Source of the DNA: Hymenobacter sp. 5317J-9
GTDB taxonomy: Bacteria; Bacteroidota; Bacteroidia; Cytophagales; Hymenobacteraceae
DNA length: 64,000 bases
Direction of reading: 5' to 3'
Assembly: GCF_022921075.1 (NCBI RefSeq)
Contig: NZ_CP095050.1
Location: 3,906,001-3,970,000 of the forward strand
This document shows positions 34,167 through 42,962 of the stretch, one piece after another. Below the pieces are notes generated by a model. That model did no database searches. It saw nothing but the letters and a program-made list of their open reading frames with translations, and was not told where the DNA came from. Numbering within the stretch: position 1 is the stretch's first letter; the number at the start of each line of letters is the position of its first letter. Position numbers and translations under genes: made by a program.

Positions 34167-34373
34167 ATGCGTATTCCTCCCTTCTACTCGCCCCTGCGCG
34201 GTATCGCCCTCACCGACGTGTGGCACGACAACGACGAGTGCCCCGTGGCCCGCAGCATTGCCCCGGCCGACCGCGTGCCCGGCACGGGCCAGCCCCGCCC
34301 GCGCTGCCCCTACTGCGCCCTGCTCGACCGCCCGGTCACGGCGTTTTCGCCCGCGCATCGGGCCGGCCGGTAG
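34167..34373 (+). CDS. Small hypothetical protein with CPYC motif
   Basis: This encodes 68 aa from ATG 34167 (MRIPPFYSPLRGIALTDVW). The body WHDNDECPVARSIAPADRVPG and the later RCPYCALLDRP give three or four Cys that could bind a metal or form disulphides. It ends 7 bp before the convergent CheB-CheR gene stop. The layout (LTDxWHDxxxCPVARxIxPxxRxPGTG then CPYC) looks conserved rather than random, and I believe similar short proteins occur in related genomes, but I cannot verify that here. Function unknown. Confidence 0.55.
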   Translation: MRIPPFYSPLRGIALTDVWHDNDECPVARSIAPADRVPGTGQPRPRCPYCALLDRPVTAFSPAHRAGR

Positions 34374-34380
34374 CGGCCCG

Positions 34381-37300
34381 CTACTCTTCCTGCACCTCGC
34401 GCACGCCCAGCAGCAGGGGCCCCGTGCGCGCGCCGTGGCTCAGCAGGCTGCGGCCGTAGAGGCGCAACGCGCGCCGCCCGGCCCGCGGGAATTCGGCCGC
34501 GAAGGCAAAGTCCTCGAAGGGCGCGCCGGGGTGGGCCAGCGCCTCGTCGAGGCGGCGGCGCAGCACGGGCTGCTGCCACACGCCGCCGTCGAGCTCGCGC
34601 AGGGGCTGCCCTTTCACCGCCGCCGCGTCGAGGCCGAACAGCTCGGCAAATGCGCCGCTGACGGCCAGCACGCGCTGCTGGGCGTCGAGCACGAGCAGGG
34701 GCTCGCGCATGGTTTCCACGATGCTTTCGGCGAAGCGGGCGCTTTCCTGCAGCTGGGCCTCCAGAGTTTTGAGGCCGGTGATGTCGGTGAAGGTGATGAC
34801 GGCCCCGCTGATGTAGTTGTCCAAGGTGCGGTAGGGCAGGATGCGCATGGCGTACCACTCGCCGCGGGTGGTCTGGATGTTGGCTTCCACGCTCACCAGG
34901 CGGTCGAGCACCTGCTGCACGTCCTTCTCCAGGCTTTGGTGGCGCAGGGTGCTGGCAAAGTGCGTGATGGGGCGGCCCACGTCGGCGGGCATCAGCGAGA
35001 TGATGCGGTGCACCGGGGGCGTGAAGCGCTTTATCACCATGTCGTTGTCGAGGAAGATGGTGGCAATCTCCGTGGCGTCGAGCAGGTTCTTCATGTCGTT
35101 GGCGGCCTGGCTCAGCTCCTCGGTTTTGCTGAGGTACTGCATGTTCAGGGTCATCAGCTCCTCGTTGAGGCTCTGCATTTCCTCCTTGTTGGTCATGGCC
35201 TCCTCGTTGGTGCTTTGCAGCTCCTCGTTGGCGCTTTGCAGCTCTTCGTTGGTGCTCTTGAGCTCTTCCACGCTGCTTTCCATCTCCTCGATGGTGGTTT
35301 GGAGGCGGTGCTTGGTGTATTGCAGCTCCTTTTCCAAGGCCTGAATCTGGGCGTCGTGGCCGGGGTCAGAAGCAAGGCGGGCCTTGCCCAGGCGCACCTT
35401 CTGGGGCGTGGGCTGCTCCTCAAACACCACCAGCAGCAGGTTGGCTAGCTGCTCGCTTTCCTCCAGGGGCTTCACCGTGAGGCGCACCAGCTGCACGCCG
35501 GTTTCCTGGCGCAGCTTCACGTTGTCGGCCACCACGGGCTCGCGGGTGGCGGCGGCCTTGTGCACGGCCGCGCTCAGCTCGTAGTTGAGCTCCTCGCGGG
35601 CCATGTCGAAAATGTTCATGCCGCTGAGGCCGGGGGCCGGCTCGAGGTAGCGGCCGGTGCGGCCGTTCACGTACATGATTTCGCCCTTGCCGTTGATGAC
35701 CACGGCGGGCGGGGTGTAGTGGCGCAGCAGCACGCGCTGCACCAGGGTGGCAAAGGTGCCTTCCTTGCGAACGGAATTCGGGTTCATGGAGCCGGAAGCG
35801 GATGCGGGCGCGGAAGGGGCTTGCTGCCGGGCCAGGGTGAAGGGAAACGCCGCGAGGCGCGTGACGGAGGAAGGCGTGTCGGTACGCCGCGAAATCTTCC
35901 ACTTCACGTCCAGGCTCTGAAACAAGTCCTGGAAGCCGGTGAGGTTTTCGCTGGGCCCCAAAAACAGCAGCCCGTTGGGGTTGAGGGCGTAGTGAAACAC
36001 GGGGATGAGGTTGCGCTGCAGCTCGGCGCTCAGGTAAATGAGCAGGTTGCGGCACACCAGCAGGTCGAGCTTGGTGAAGGGCGCGTCCTTGTTGAGGTCG
36101 TGCACGGCAAACACCACCGCGTCGCGCACGTCTTTCTTGATGCGGTAGCCTTCGTCGGTTTTGGTGAAGAAGCGGCGCAGGCGCTCGGGGCTCACGTCGG
36201 CCACGATGTTGTCGGGGTAGAGCCCGGCACGGGCAAACTCGATGCCGTCGGGGTTGATGTCAGTGGCAAAAATCTGCAGCTTGAGGTACTTCTGGCGGTC
36301 CACGCCGTCGAGACACTCGAGCAGCGTCATGGCCAGGGAGTAGGCCTCCTCGCCGGTGGAGCAGCCCGGCGCCCACGCGCGCACCACGCTGTCGGCGGGT
36401 TTCTGGCGCAGCAGCGGCAGCAGCCGCGCCTTGAGGATATCGTAGGCCTCGCGGTCGCGGAAAAACTTGGTCACCCCAATCAGCAATTCCTTGAACAAGG
36501 CCTCTACTTCGGCGGGGTTTTCCTGCAGGTAGCGCACGTAGAGGGTGAACTCCTTAATCTGGTGCGAATTCATGCGCCGCTCAATGCGCCGAAACACCGT
36601 GTTGCGCTTGTAGAAAGAAAAGTCGTGCCCGGTCTGGGCCCGAACGAGCAGGAAAATTTTCTGCAGGGCGTGGGCGGGCTTGCTCACGCTTTCGGGCTCG
36701 TCGCGGCGGGGGCGCGTGTCGGGGTGCCGCACGTAGTGCAGCAGCTTGGCCGGCAGCTGCTCGGCGGGCAGCACGGAGTCCACAAACTCGGTGGCCAGCG
36801 CCGAGCGCGGCATGGCGTCGTACTCGGCCGTGGCGGGGTCCTGCACCATCACCATCCCAAAGTTTTCCATCACCATCTTCAGGCCCAGGGTGCCGTCGGT
36901 GCCCAGGCCCGAGCACACCACGCACACGGCCCGCTCGCGGGCGTCCTTGGCCAGGCTCTGAAAAAAGAAGTCGATGGGCAGGCGGCGGCCCGGCGGCTGG
37001 GTGGGCGCAAACAGCAGCAGCGTGCCGTGCAGGATGCTCATGTCGCGGTTGGGCGGAATGACGTAGACGTGGTTGGGGCGCACGCGCAGGCCGTCCTCGG
37101 CTTCCAGCACCGGCATCGGGGTGAAGCGTTGCAGCACCTGCGGCAACTCCGACGGCTGGTCGGGCAACAGGTGCGTCACCACCACGAAGGCCATGCCGCT
37201 GTCGGGCGGCATGGCCCGAAAAAACTGCTCAAACGCGGCCAACGACCCCGCCGAGCCGCCGATGCCCACCAGCGGGAACTTGTCGCCCGCGGCTTCGTCG

Positions 37301-37419
37301 GGGCGGCTGGCTTCGCGCAGCAGCGCGGGCGGGCCGACGCCGTCGCGCGGCAACTCTTCGGGCGGCGTGACAACGATGCCAGGCTCGTCGGTGGAGGGCG
37401 TCAGGTCGTTGGGATTCAT
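34381..37419 (-). CDS. CheB-CheR fusion with PAS domains, no kinase domain
   Basis: This encodes 1012 aa from ATG 37419 (MNPNDLTPSTDEPG); a TTG seven codons earlier is less likely. Order: CheB methylesterase catalytic domain (about 48-235; VGIGGSAGSLAAF with Ser56, VVTHLLPD with the His, CSGLGTDGTLGLK with the Asp), CheR methyltransferase (about 250-510; FFRDREAYDIL, WAPGCSTGEEAYSLAM, FATDINPDGIEFARAGLY, LVCRNLLIYL), a PAS-like part, a long coiled coil with repeated ELQSTNEELQ-type heptads (about 690-760), and one or two further PAS domains ending at EVQEE. Comparable proteins often end in a histidine kinase; this one stops after PAS. It would methylate or demethylate a receptor-like target, but no MCP or CheA is in the window. 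Confidence 0.93.
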   Translation of the reverse strand: MNPNDLTPSTDEPGIVVTPPEELPRDGVGPPALLREASRPDEAAGDKFPLVGIGGSAGSLAAFEQFFRAMPPDSGMAFVVVTHLLPDQPSELPQVLQRFTPMPVLEAEDGLRVRPNHVYVIPPNRDMSILHGTLLLFAPTQPPGRRLPIDFFFQSLAKDARERAVCVVCSGLGTDGTLGLKMVMENFGMVMVQDPATAEYDAMPRSALATEFVDSVLPAEQLPAKLLHYVRHPDTRPRRDEPESVSKPAHALQKIFLLVRAQTGHDFSFYKRNTVFRRIERRMNSHQIKEFTLYVRYLQENPAEVEALFKELLIGVTKFFRDREAYDILKARLLPLLRQKPADSVVRAWAPGCSTGEEAYSLAMTLLECLDGVDRQKYLKLQIFATDINPDGIEFARAGLYPDNIVADVSPERLRRFFTKTDEGYRIKKDVRDAVVFAVHDLNKDAPFTKLDLLVCRNLLIYLSAELQRNLIPVFHYALNPNGLLFLGPSENLTGFQDLFQSLDVKWKISRRTDTPSSVTRLAAFPFTLARQQAPSAPASASGSMNPNSVRKEGTFATLVQRVLLRHYTPPAVVINGKGEIMYVNGRTGRYLEPAPGLSGMNIFDMAREELNYELSAAVHKAAATREPVVADNVKLRQETGVQLVRLTVKPLEESEQLANLLLVVFEEQPTPQKVRLGKARLASDPGHDAQIQALEKELQYTKHRLQTTIEEMESSVEELKSTNEELQSANEELQSTNEEAMTNKEEMQSLNEELMTLNMQYLSKTEELSQAANDMKNLLDATEIATIFLDNDMVIKRFTPPVHRIISLMPADVGRPITHFASTLRHQSLEKDVQQVLDRLVSVEANIQTTRGEWYAMRILPYRTLDNYISGAVITFTDITGLKTLEAQLQESARFAESIVETMREPLLVLDAQQRVLAVSGAFAELFGLDAAAVKGQPLRELDGGVWQQPVLRRRLDEALAHPGAPFEDFAFAAEFPRAGRRALRLYGRSLLSHGARTGPLLLGVREVQEE

Positions 37420-37584
37420 CGGGTAGAGGATGGACAGCAAGACCGGCCGCCGTAAAAAAACAAAAGCGAAACGGGGACCAGAGCGGGTTGGCTGCCTGCA
37501 ACAAATTTACCGGAAAAACCTGCCTCCATTGCCCCTCTCGCACAATGTTGCGTATTACGCTAGCTCCGTTTCCTGCCCTGTCCC

Positions 37585-38604
37585 ATGCCCGCTCCTTCCC
37601 ACCTGATTGTAATCGGCACGTCGGCCGGCGGCATGCCGGCGCTCGTCCAGCTGGTGGCCCAGCTGCCGGCCACGCTGCCCGCCGCCGTGCTGGTGGTACA
37701 GCACTTTTCGGCCGATGCCGACGGCCAACACTTCGTCGAACGCCTGGCGCGTCATACCACCCTGGCCTGCCGCCTGCCCACCGATGGCGAACCCATTGAG
37801 GCCGGCACCCTCTACCTCGCGCCCCCCAACCGCCACCTACTGGCCAAAGACGGCCGCACGCCGCACCTGCTCGTGACCAAGGGCCCGCGCGAAAACCACT
37901 ACCGCCCGGCCGCCGACGCCCTGTTTCGGTCGGCCGCCGTGGCCTTCGGGTCGCGCGTGGTGGGCGTGGTGCTCACCGGCATGTTGCACGACGGCGCCGC
38001 CGGCCTCGAATTCATCAAGCGCTGCGGCGGCCTCGCCGTGGTGCAAGACCCCCACGAGGCCGAATACCCCAGCATGCCCGAAACCGCCCTCCGCAACGTG
38101 GACGTCGATTACGTGGTGCCGCTGCATATGATGGGTGCGCTGCTGGAAGAGATAACCGCCCGCCCCCTGCCCGAACGCAAAGGAGAAGTACCCGAAGACC
38201 TGAAGCAGGAGGCCGCCATTGCGGAAAGAGTTGTGGGAACCACCGACGAGGTACTGAAAATTGCGCATCCCGTGCCCCTCACCTGCCCCGATTGCGGCGG
38301 CAGCTTGTTTGAGGTGAACAACGGCAAGCTGCTCCGCTACCGGTGCCACACCGGGCACGCCTTCACGGCCGATGGCCTGCTGCACAGCGCCCAGCAAACC
38401 CTGGAAGAAACCCTCTGGGTAGCCCTGCGCATGATGGAGGAACGCAAAAACCTGCTCAGCAGCATGGCCGCGCGCGGCGCGGGCCCCTACTCGGTGCAGC
38501 AGGAAGAACGCATCGAAGAAATCAAAAAGCACATCAACCGCCTGCGCGAGTTCTTGCTGAATGGCAACACGGGCAATGCCCCGAAGGGCACGTCCGCAGG
38601 CTGA
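37585..38604 (+). CDS. Stand-alone CheB-type protein-glutamate methylesterase
   Basis: This encodes 339 aa, divergent from the CheB-CheR fusion. The catalytic triad is seen as VIGTSAGGMPAL (Ser13), VVQHF (His40) and LTGMLHDGAAGLE (Asp136). There is no N-terminal receiver domain, so it is not controlled by CheA-type phosphorylation. After residue ~225 comes a short Cys/His region, CPDCGGSLFEV and YRCHTGHAF, that could bind zinc, and then a helical tail. CheB proteins of this form are often beside CheR-PAS hybrids. Its target is probably the same methyl-accepting partner as for the fusion protein, but that partner is unknown. Confidence 0.9.
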   Translation: MPAPSHLIVIGTSAGGMPALVQLVAQLPATLPAAVLVVQHFSADADGQHFVERLARHTTLACRLPTDGEPIEAGTLYLAPPNRHLLAKDGRTPHLLVTKGPRENHYRPAADALFRSAAVAFGSRVVGVVLTGMLHDGAAGLEFIKRCGGLAVVQDPHEAEYPSMPETALRNVDVDYVVPLHMMGALLEEITARPLPERKGEVPEDLKQEAAIAERVVGTTDEVLKIAHPVPLTCPDCGGSLFEVNNGKLLRYRCHTGHAFTADGLLHSAQQTLEETLWVALRMMEERKNLLSSMAARGAGPYSVQQEERIEEIKKHINRLREFLLNGNTGNAPKGTSAG

Positions 38605-38646
38605 GCGCCGCACGGGTTTCCGGAAAGCCCGCGGCCGAAGCGGTGC

Positions 38647-38934
38647 TTAAATGAGGTTGCGCCGGTTCAGAAACTGGCGGTAGCTCTGCTGCTCCTGCGC
38701 CATTTGCGCGCGCACCTGCGCAATGGCTTGGGCCAGCGTGATTTCGCCGCGCACGTAGCGTTGCAGCGACGCCACGGTTTCGGCGTTGGCGGCCGTGCCG
38801 GTCAGGGCCTGACTATCGAGGGCGTTGCGGGCCGTGAGCTGGCGGCGCTGCCAGTGGGCGCGCTGGTCGGCCGGCAGGTCATCCGGAATCGAACCAAAAG
38901 GTGCGGGTAACATAAAACGTATACTAAACAGCAT
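38647..38934 (-). CDS. VbhA-antitoxin-like small protein (orphan)
   Basis: This encodes 95 aa from ATG 38934, or 88 aa from ATG 38913 (MLPAPFGSIPDD). The middle, RNALDSQALTGTAANAETVASLQRYVRGEITLAQAIAQV, resembles the antitoxin VbhA domain: a helix with an S-x-x-x-E-G inhibitory motif, then the RYVxGEIT helix pair. Here the key Glu is replaced by Thr (SQALTG), so inhibition of a Fic enzyme by the classical mechanism is doubtful. No Fic toxin gene is adjacent. It may be a co-opted regulator or simply an uncharacterised relative. It lies 21 bp from the STAS-like gene on the same strand. Confidence 0.6.
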   Translation of the reverse strand: MLFSIRFMLPAPFGSIPDDLPADQRAHWQRRQLTARNALDSQALTGTAANAETVASLQRYVRGEITLAQAIAQVRAQMAQEQQSYRQFLNRRNLI

Positions 38935-38955
38935 AAGGCTAACAGACGCGACGGC

Positions 38956-39318
38956 TCAGGCGGCGTGGTTTTCGCGCGGCGAGGCCAATTGGCGGGCGGC
39001 GTCGAGCAGGGTGGGCACCATGCAGGGCGCCGGGCCCAGCTCGCGCTTCAGCAGGTCTTTTCGCACGCGCTCGGGCACGTGCACCAGCACCAACTGAGCG
39101 TGTTTTTCCTCCAGCTGGTGATGAGCGCCCCACAGCAGCTGGGCGGCTTCGTCGGAAAGGGTGTGCAGCATGCCGCAGTCGACCCACACGGCCGGCTTGC
39201 CGCTGCGCTGGGCACAGTGCAGCGAGTGGGCCAGGGCGGCTTCGGGTTCGTCGGAGCGGCTGGGGGCCAGAATGAGCAGGTAGCTCTCGGGCAGCAGTTC
39301 GTGATACACAACGGTCAT
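38956..39318 (-). CDS. STAS-like protein (anti-sigma antagonist type)
   Basis: This encodes 120 aa from ATG 39318 (MTVVYHELLPESYLLIL). The pattern of strand (SYLLILAPS), helix (AALAHSLHCAQRSG), strand (KPAVWVDCGML), helix (LSDEAAQLLWGAHHQLEE), strand (AQLVLVHVP) and helix (ERVRKDLLKRELG) fits the STAS fold. The usual phospho-acceptor position, D-S/T after the strand, corresponds to DCGMLHTLS here, so a Ser/Thr is near but the classical DSSG is missing. STAS proteins commonly bind anti-sigma kinases. It may be co-transcribed with the VbhA-like gene 21 bp downstream. Confidence 0.7.
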   Translation of the reverse strand: MTVVYHELLPESYLLILAPSRSDEPEAALAHSLHCAQRSGKPAVWVDCGMLHTLSDEAAQLLWGAHHQLEEKHAQLVLVHVPERVRKDLLKRELGPAPCMVPTLLDAARQLASPRENHAA

Positions 39319-39669
39319 AAAACGGAAAGGGAATAAGGACTCGGCAGCCTGAGAATCGGTAGCGTGGCGCCTGGCACAATATGTTCAGCGAGAGGGTGCT
39401 ACCCCTAGCTTTACAAATTTCCGTAATCCTATATTGTAAAAACAGGGGATAAGTACGGGTTTGTGCCTGCGAAAAATACTGAAACTCAACCTCGGATAAA
39501 TTCCATTTGACCCATTCCTGGCAGGCCCTGCCCTCTCTCACATCGCGCTTAAAACATTTCCGCCGGGCCTGCGTCTGCCGCAGGCAGTTGGCCGGAAACC
39601 GGTAATTTGGCCATCCACGGCGCGGTGCCCTGCCGCGCGGCTTGTTTCACCCTTTCTTCTTTTTCGTTT
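39319..39669. other. Intergenic region without recognisable gene
   Basis: These 351 bp between the minus-strand STAS gene and the plus-strand DoxX gene have no convincing coding frame or hairpin. AT-rich patches (TTTACAAATTTCCG near 39410 and TATATTGTAAAAAC near 39430) may belong to divergent promoters. I see no repeat copy in it. Confidence 0.4.
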
Positions 39670-40041
39670 ATGAGCCCAACGGTACGCAACGTCATTGCCT
39701 GGATTCTGCAGGCCCTGCTGGCCGCCATGTTCATCTATGGCGGCTTCTCGAAGCTAATGCAACTCGACGCCACCATGAAAATGTTTGGCAGTTTGGGCTT
39801 GCCGGGCTGGTTTGGCGGCTTCATTGGGGTAGCTGAGCTGCTGGGCGGCATCGGGCTGCTGGTGCCGCGCACGGTGCGGCCGGCGGCGCTTGGCCTCATC
39901 GTCATCATGCTGGGGGCGGTGTTTATGCACGCCACCAAGATTCCCGGCGGCCTGGCCAAGGGCGTGCCGGCCATTGTGGCGCTGGTGCTGCTGGTGGTGG
40001 TGCTGGTGCTGCGCAGCCGCCCCGTGCCCCGGGCACTGTAA
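39670..40041 (+). CDS. DoxX-family membrane protein
   Basis: This encodes 123 aa from ATG 39670 (MSPTVRNVIAWILQALL). Four hydrophobic helices are visible: IAWILQALLAAMFIYGGFSKL, the GFIGVAELLGGIGLLV segment, AALGLIVIMLGAVFMH, and the final VPAIVALVLLVVVLVL. GGFSKL in helix 1 and the AELLGGIGLL helix are the DoxX/SURF4-like family's marks. Such proteins are inner-membrane and of mostly unknown function; relatives are linked to quinone or oxidative-stress systems. The frame is open upstream to 39607 but lacks a supported start there. Confidence 0.85.
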   Translation: MSPTVRNVIAWILQALLAAMFIYGGFSKLMQLDATMKMFGSLGLPGWFGGFIGVAELLGGIGLLVPRTVRPAALGLIVIMLGAVFMHATKIPGGLAKGVPAIVALVLLVVVLVLRSRPVPRAL

Positions 40042-40125
40042 CTGCGCCGCCCTCTTTCCCAAACCATTGCCGCCCGGCCGGGTTGCTTGCCTTCTGGCCA
40101 GCCCGGCCGGGCTACTTGTGCTCAC

Positions 40126-41916
40126 ATGAAAATTCTCTATAGCTACCTGCGCCATTACTGGCCGCTGCTGGTGCTGGCCCTGGTGCTGGCCGCCGTCAAC
40201 CAGGTCTTTTCGCTGCTCGACCCGTACTTTTTCCGCCAGCTCGTCGACCACTTCACGGCCAAATATCCTGACATCAGCGGGGTGCGGCTGGTGTCGTTCC
40301 GGCCTTTTTTCTGGGAAGCCATTCCGCTGGTGGGCCTCATGCTGGGCGTGGCCATGGTGTCGCGCATCGCCAAAAACTTTCAGGACTACTACGTCAACGT
40401 CATCACCCAGCGGCTGGGCGCCCGCATGTACTCCGACGGCCTGCGCCACTCGCTGGAGCTGCCCTACCAGGTGTTCGAGGACCAACGCTCGGGCGAGACG
40501 CTGGGCAAGCTCCAGAAAGTGCGCATCGACGTAGAGAAGCTCATTCAGAGCTTCGTGAACGTGCTGTTCACGGCCCTGGTGGGCATTGTGTTCGTGATGT
40601 GGTACGCCGTCACGGTGTACTGGCCCATTGCGCTGGGCTATTTTCTCACCATTCCGCTGCTGGGCATTCTGAGCTTTTTCCTGAGCAAGCGCATCAAGGT
40701 GATTCAGAAAACCATTGTGGCCGAAACCACGGCCCTGGCCGGCTCCACCACCGAAAGCCTGCGCAACATCGAGCTCATCAAGAGCCTGGGCCTGGCCCAG
40801 CAGGAAACCGAGCGCCTGAACGCCACCACCGACAAAATCCTGAAGCTGGAGCTGCGCAAGGTGCGCTACCTGCGCTCGCTCAGCTTCGTGCAGGGCACCT
40901 TTGTGAACCTGCTGCGCAACATCATCATCCTGCTGCTCTTGTACCTGCGGGTGCAAAACCACATCAGCCTGGGCGAGTTCTTCTCCTTCTTCATCTACTC
41001 GTTCTCCATCTTCGGGCCGCTGCAGGAGCTGGGCAACATCATCGGGGTATACCGCGAAACCGAGATTTCGCTGGGCAACTTCCAGACCATCCTCGACACG
41101 CCCAAGGACGTGAAGCCCGCGCACCCCAAGTCGGTGGCGCACATCAACGACCTGGCCTTCGAGCACGTCAGCTTCAAGCACCTCACGGCCAAGGGGCCGG
41201 CCCTGTCCGACATCTCCTTCAGCACCCGGCTGGGTGAAACCATTGCCTTCGTGGGCCCCTCGGGCTCGGGCAAAACCACGCTGGTGAAGCTGCTGGTGGG
41301 CCTCTACCCGCCCCTCTCGGGCCGCATTCTCTACAACGGCATTCCCGGCGCCGAAATCGACCTCGACGAGCTGCGCGAGCAAATCGGGTTCGTGACGCAG
41401 GACACGCAGCTCTTCAGCGGCACCATCCGCGAAAACCTACGCTTCGTGGCCCCGCAAGCCACCGACGAGGAATGCCTGCTGGCCCTGCGCCAGGCCGCGG
41501 CCGACAGCCTGCTGGCCCGCGCCCCCCTGGGCCTCGACAGCGTCATTGGCGAGGGCGGCGTGAAAGTATCGGGCGGCGAAAAGCAGCGCCTCAGCATTGC
41601 GCGGGCGCTGTTGCGCAAGCCCACGCTCATGGTGTTCGACGAAGCCACTTCGGCCCTCGACTCGCTCACCGAAGAAGAAATCGGCAAGACGGTGCGGGAG
41701 CTCTCGGGCTCACGCCAGCACATGACCATCCTCATTGCCCACCGCCTCAGCACCATTCTGCACGCCGACCGCATTTTCGTGCTTGAGCGCGGCACCGTGG
41801 CCGAGCAGGGCCGCCACGAAGAGCTGCTGGCGCAAAAAGGCCTTTACTACGCCATGTGGCGCCAGCAGATTGGCGAGCGCAAGGAAACCGCCGCTACCAG
41901 CGCGGTGGCCGTGTAG
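40126..41916 (+). CDS. ABC transporter, fused permease and ATP-binding protein
   Basis: This encodes 596 aa from ATG 40126 (MKILYSYLRHYWPLLVL); the upstream 13 codons are GC-rich and unlikely to be coding. It is a half-transporter of the MsbA/LmrA type: residues ~1-330 are six membrane helices (VLALVLAAVNQVFSLLD, FVNVLFTALVGIVFVMW, LTIPLLGILSFFL), followed by an ATPase with Walker A GPSGSGKTT, Q-loop FVTQDTQLFSG, signature VSGGEKQRLSIARALL, Walker B LMVFDEATSALD and the switch His in LIAHRLSTI. It would work as a homodimeric exporter of lipid, drug or peptide; the substrate is unknown. A strong terminator follows 17 bp after the stop. Confidence 0.93.
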   Translation: MKILYSYLRHYWPLLVLALVLAAVNQVFSLLDPYFFRQLVDHFTAKYPDISGVRLVSFRPFFWEAIPLVGLMLGVAMVSRIAKNFQDYYVNVITQRLGARMYSDGLRHSLELPYQVFEDQRSGETLGKLQKVRIDVEKLIQSFVNVLFTALVGIVFVMWYAVTVYWPIALGYFLTIPLLGILSFFLSKRIKVIQKTIVAETTALAGSTTESLRNIELIKSLGLAQQETERLNATTDKILKLELRKVRYLRSLSFVQGTFVNLLRNIIILLLLYLRVQNHISLGEFFSFFIYSFSIFGPLQELGNIIGVYRETEISLGNFQTILDTPKDVKPAHPKSVAHINDLAFEHVSFKHLTAKGPALSDISFSTRLGETIAFVGPSGSGKTTLVKLLVGLYPPLSGRILYNGIPGAEIDLDELREQIGFVTQDTQLFSGTIRENLRFVAPQATDEECLLALRQAAADSLLARAPLGLDSVIGEGGVKVSGGEKQRLSIARALLRKPTLMVFDEATSALDSLTEEEIGKTVRELSGSRQHMTILIAHRLSTILHADRIFVLERGTVAEQGRHEELLAQKGLYYAMWRQQIGERKETAATSAVAV

Positions 41917-41932
41917 CTTCCCCGGCAAGCAT

Positions 41933-41973
41933 AAAAAGAGCCCCGACGCCGGATGGCGTCGGGGCTCTTTTTT
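41933..41973. terminator. Strong bidirectional terminator after ABC exporter
   Basis: AAAAAGAGCCCCGACGCC and GGCGTCGGGGCTCTTTTTT pair over 18 bp with a GGAT loop. It lies between the convergent ABC transporter and PPK2 genes and can serve both. Confidence 0.95.
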
Positions 41974-42016
41974 GCAAATGGCGTCCGCACATGCGCCATC
42001 AAGCTAGGTCCAGGCC

Positions 42017-42847
42017 TTACACAATTACCTGCTGCTTAGGGTCGAAATCGGGCTTCGGCGGCTGGGGGTTCATAGCTTCTAGGGCGGCCACCACTATTTC
42101 CGACATGGCCAGGTCGCGGGCCCATTTGTGGTTGGCGGGTATCACAAACCAGGGCGCGTCCTCCGACGAGCAGTGGCGCAGGGCATCTTCGTAGGCCTGC
42201 TGGTAGTCGTCCCAATAGGCGCGCTCCTTCAGGTCGTTGGGGTCAAATTTCCAGTTTTTGGCGGGGTCGTCGAGGCGGGCCTGCAGGCGCTGGGCCTGTT
42301 CCTCTTTCGAGATGTGCAGGAAGAACTTGAGCACCACCGTGCCGTTGCGGGTGAGCAGCTGCTCGAAGTGGTTGATGTCGTCGTAGCGCTCTTGGCAGGT
42401 TTTTTCGTCAATCAGGCCATGCACGCGCGTGATGAGCACGTCCTCGTAGTGCGAGCGGTTGAATACGCCGATGTGCCCGCGCTTGGGCGTCTGGGCGTGA
42501 ATACGCCACAAAAAGTCGTGCTTCAACTCCTCGGTAGTAGGCGCTTTGAAGGTGGCCACCTGCACGCCGGCCGGGTTCACGCCCGTGAGCAGGTTCTCAA
42601 TGGCGCCGTCTTTGCCGCCGGTGTCCATGGCCTGCAGCACAATGAGCAGGCTGCGGCGGTGCTCGGCGTAGAGCATCTCCTGCAGCTCGCTCAGGCGGCG
42701 GCGCAGCTCTAGCAGGCGCGGCGCCACGTCCGATTTCTCGTCGGGCCGGTTGGCAAAAGGCGTGATGTCGTTCGGGTCCACATCGGCCAGGCGGAAAGCC
42801 TTGCTCTTCACGTAGACGGCGGGCGTTTTGGGCAGCTTAAAATTCAT
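42017..42847 (-). CDS. Polyphosphate kinase 2 family protein
   Basis: This encodes 276 aa from ATG 42847 (MNFKLPKTPAVYVKSKAF). The PPK2 domain is seen: Walker A LQAMDTGGKDGAIENLL, GVFNRSHYEDVLITRVHG, TVVLKFFLHISKEEQAQRLQ and the lid Lys/Arg-rich RLDDPAKNWKFDP, then RAYWDDYQQAYEDALRH. PPK2 enzymes move phosphate between polyphosphate and nucleotides (AMP, ADP or both). Single-domain proteins of this size with N-terminal extensions are mostly class I or III; the exact preference cannot be read here. It stands 115 bp from the VIT1-type gene, on the same strand. Confidence 0.92.
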   Translation of the reverse strand: MNFKLPKTPAVYVKSKAFRLADVDPNDITPFANRPDEKSDVAPRLLELRRRLSELQEMLYAEHRRSLLIVLQAMDTGGKDGAIENLLTGVNPAGVQVATFKAPTTEELKHDFLWRIHAQTPKRGHIGVFNRSHYEDVLITRVHGLIDEKTCQERYDDINHFEQLLTRNGTVVLKFFLHISKEEQAQRLQARLDDPAKNWKFDPNDLKERAYWDDYQQAYEDALRHCSSEDAPWFVIPANHKWARDLAMSEIVVAALEAMNPQPPKPDFDPKQQVIV

Positions 42848-42962
42848 GAGAAGGAAGAGGTTGTAAATAAGAGCAACGCCGCAGTCCACCCAAGCCGGAC
42901 TTGGGTCTAGGCGGAATCGTTGGACCTTGTTCGCCAAAGCCCAAGCGCAGCTTGGGGTACGG

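Noticed and set aside
34310..34858. Minus-strand frame overlapping the small CPYC gene and the 3' part of the CheB-CheR gene
   Set aside because: It is a shadow of the PAS region in another frame, with Arg/Ala/Pro-rich composition and no domain.
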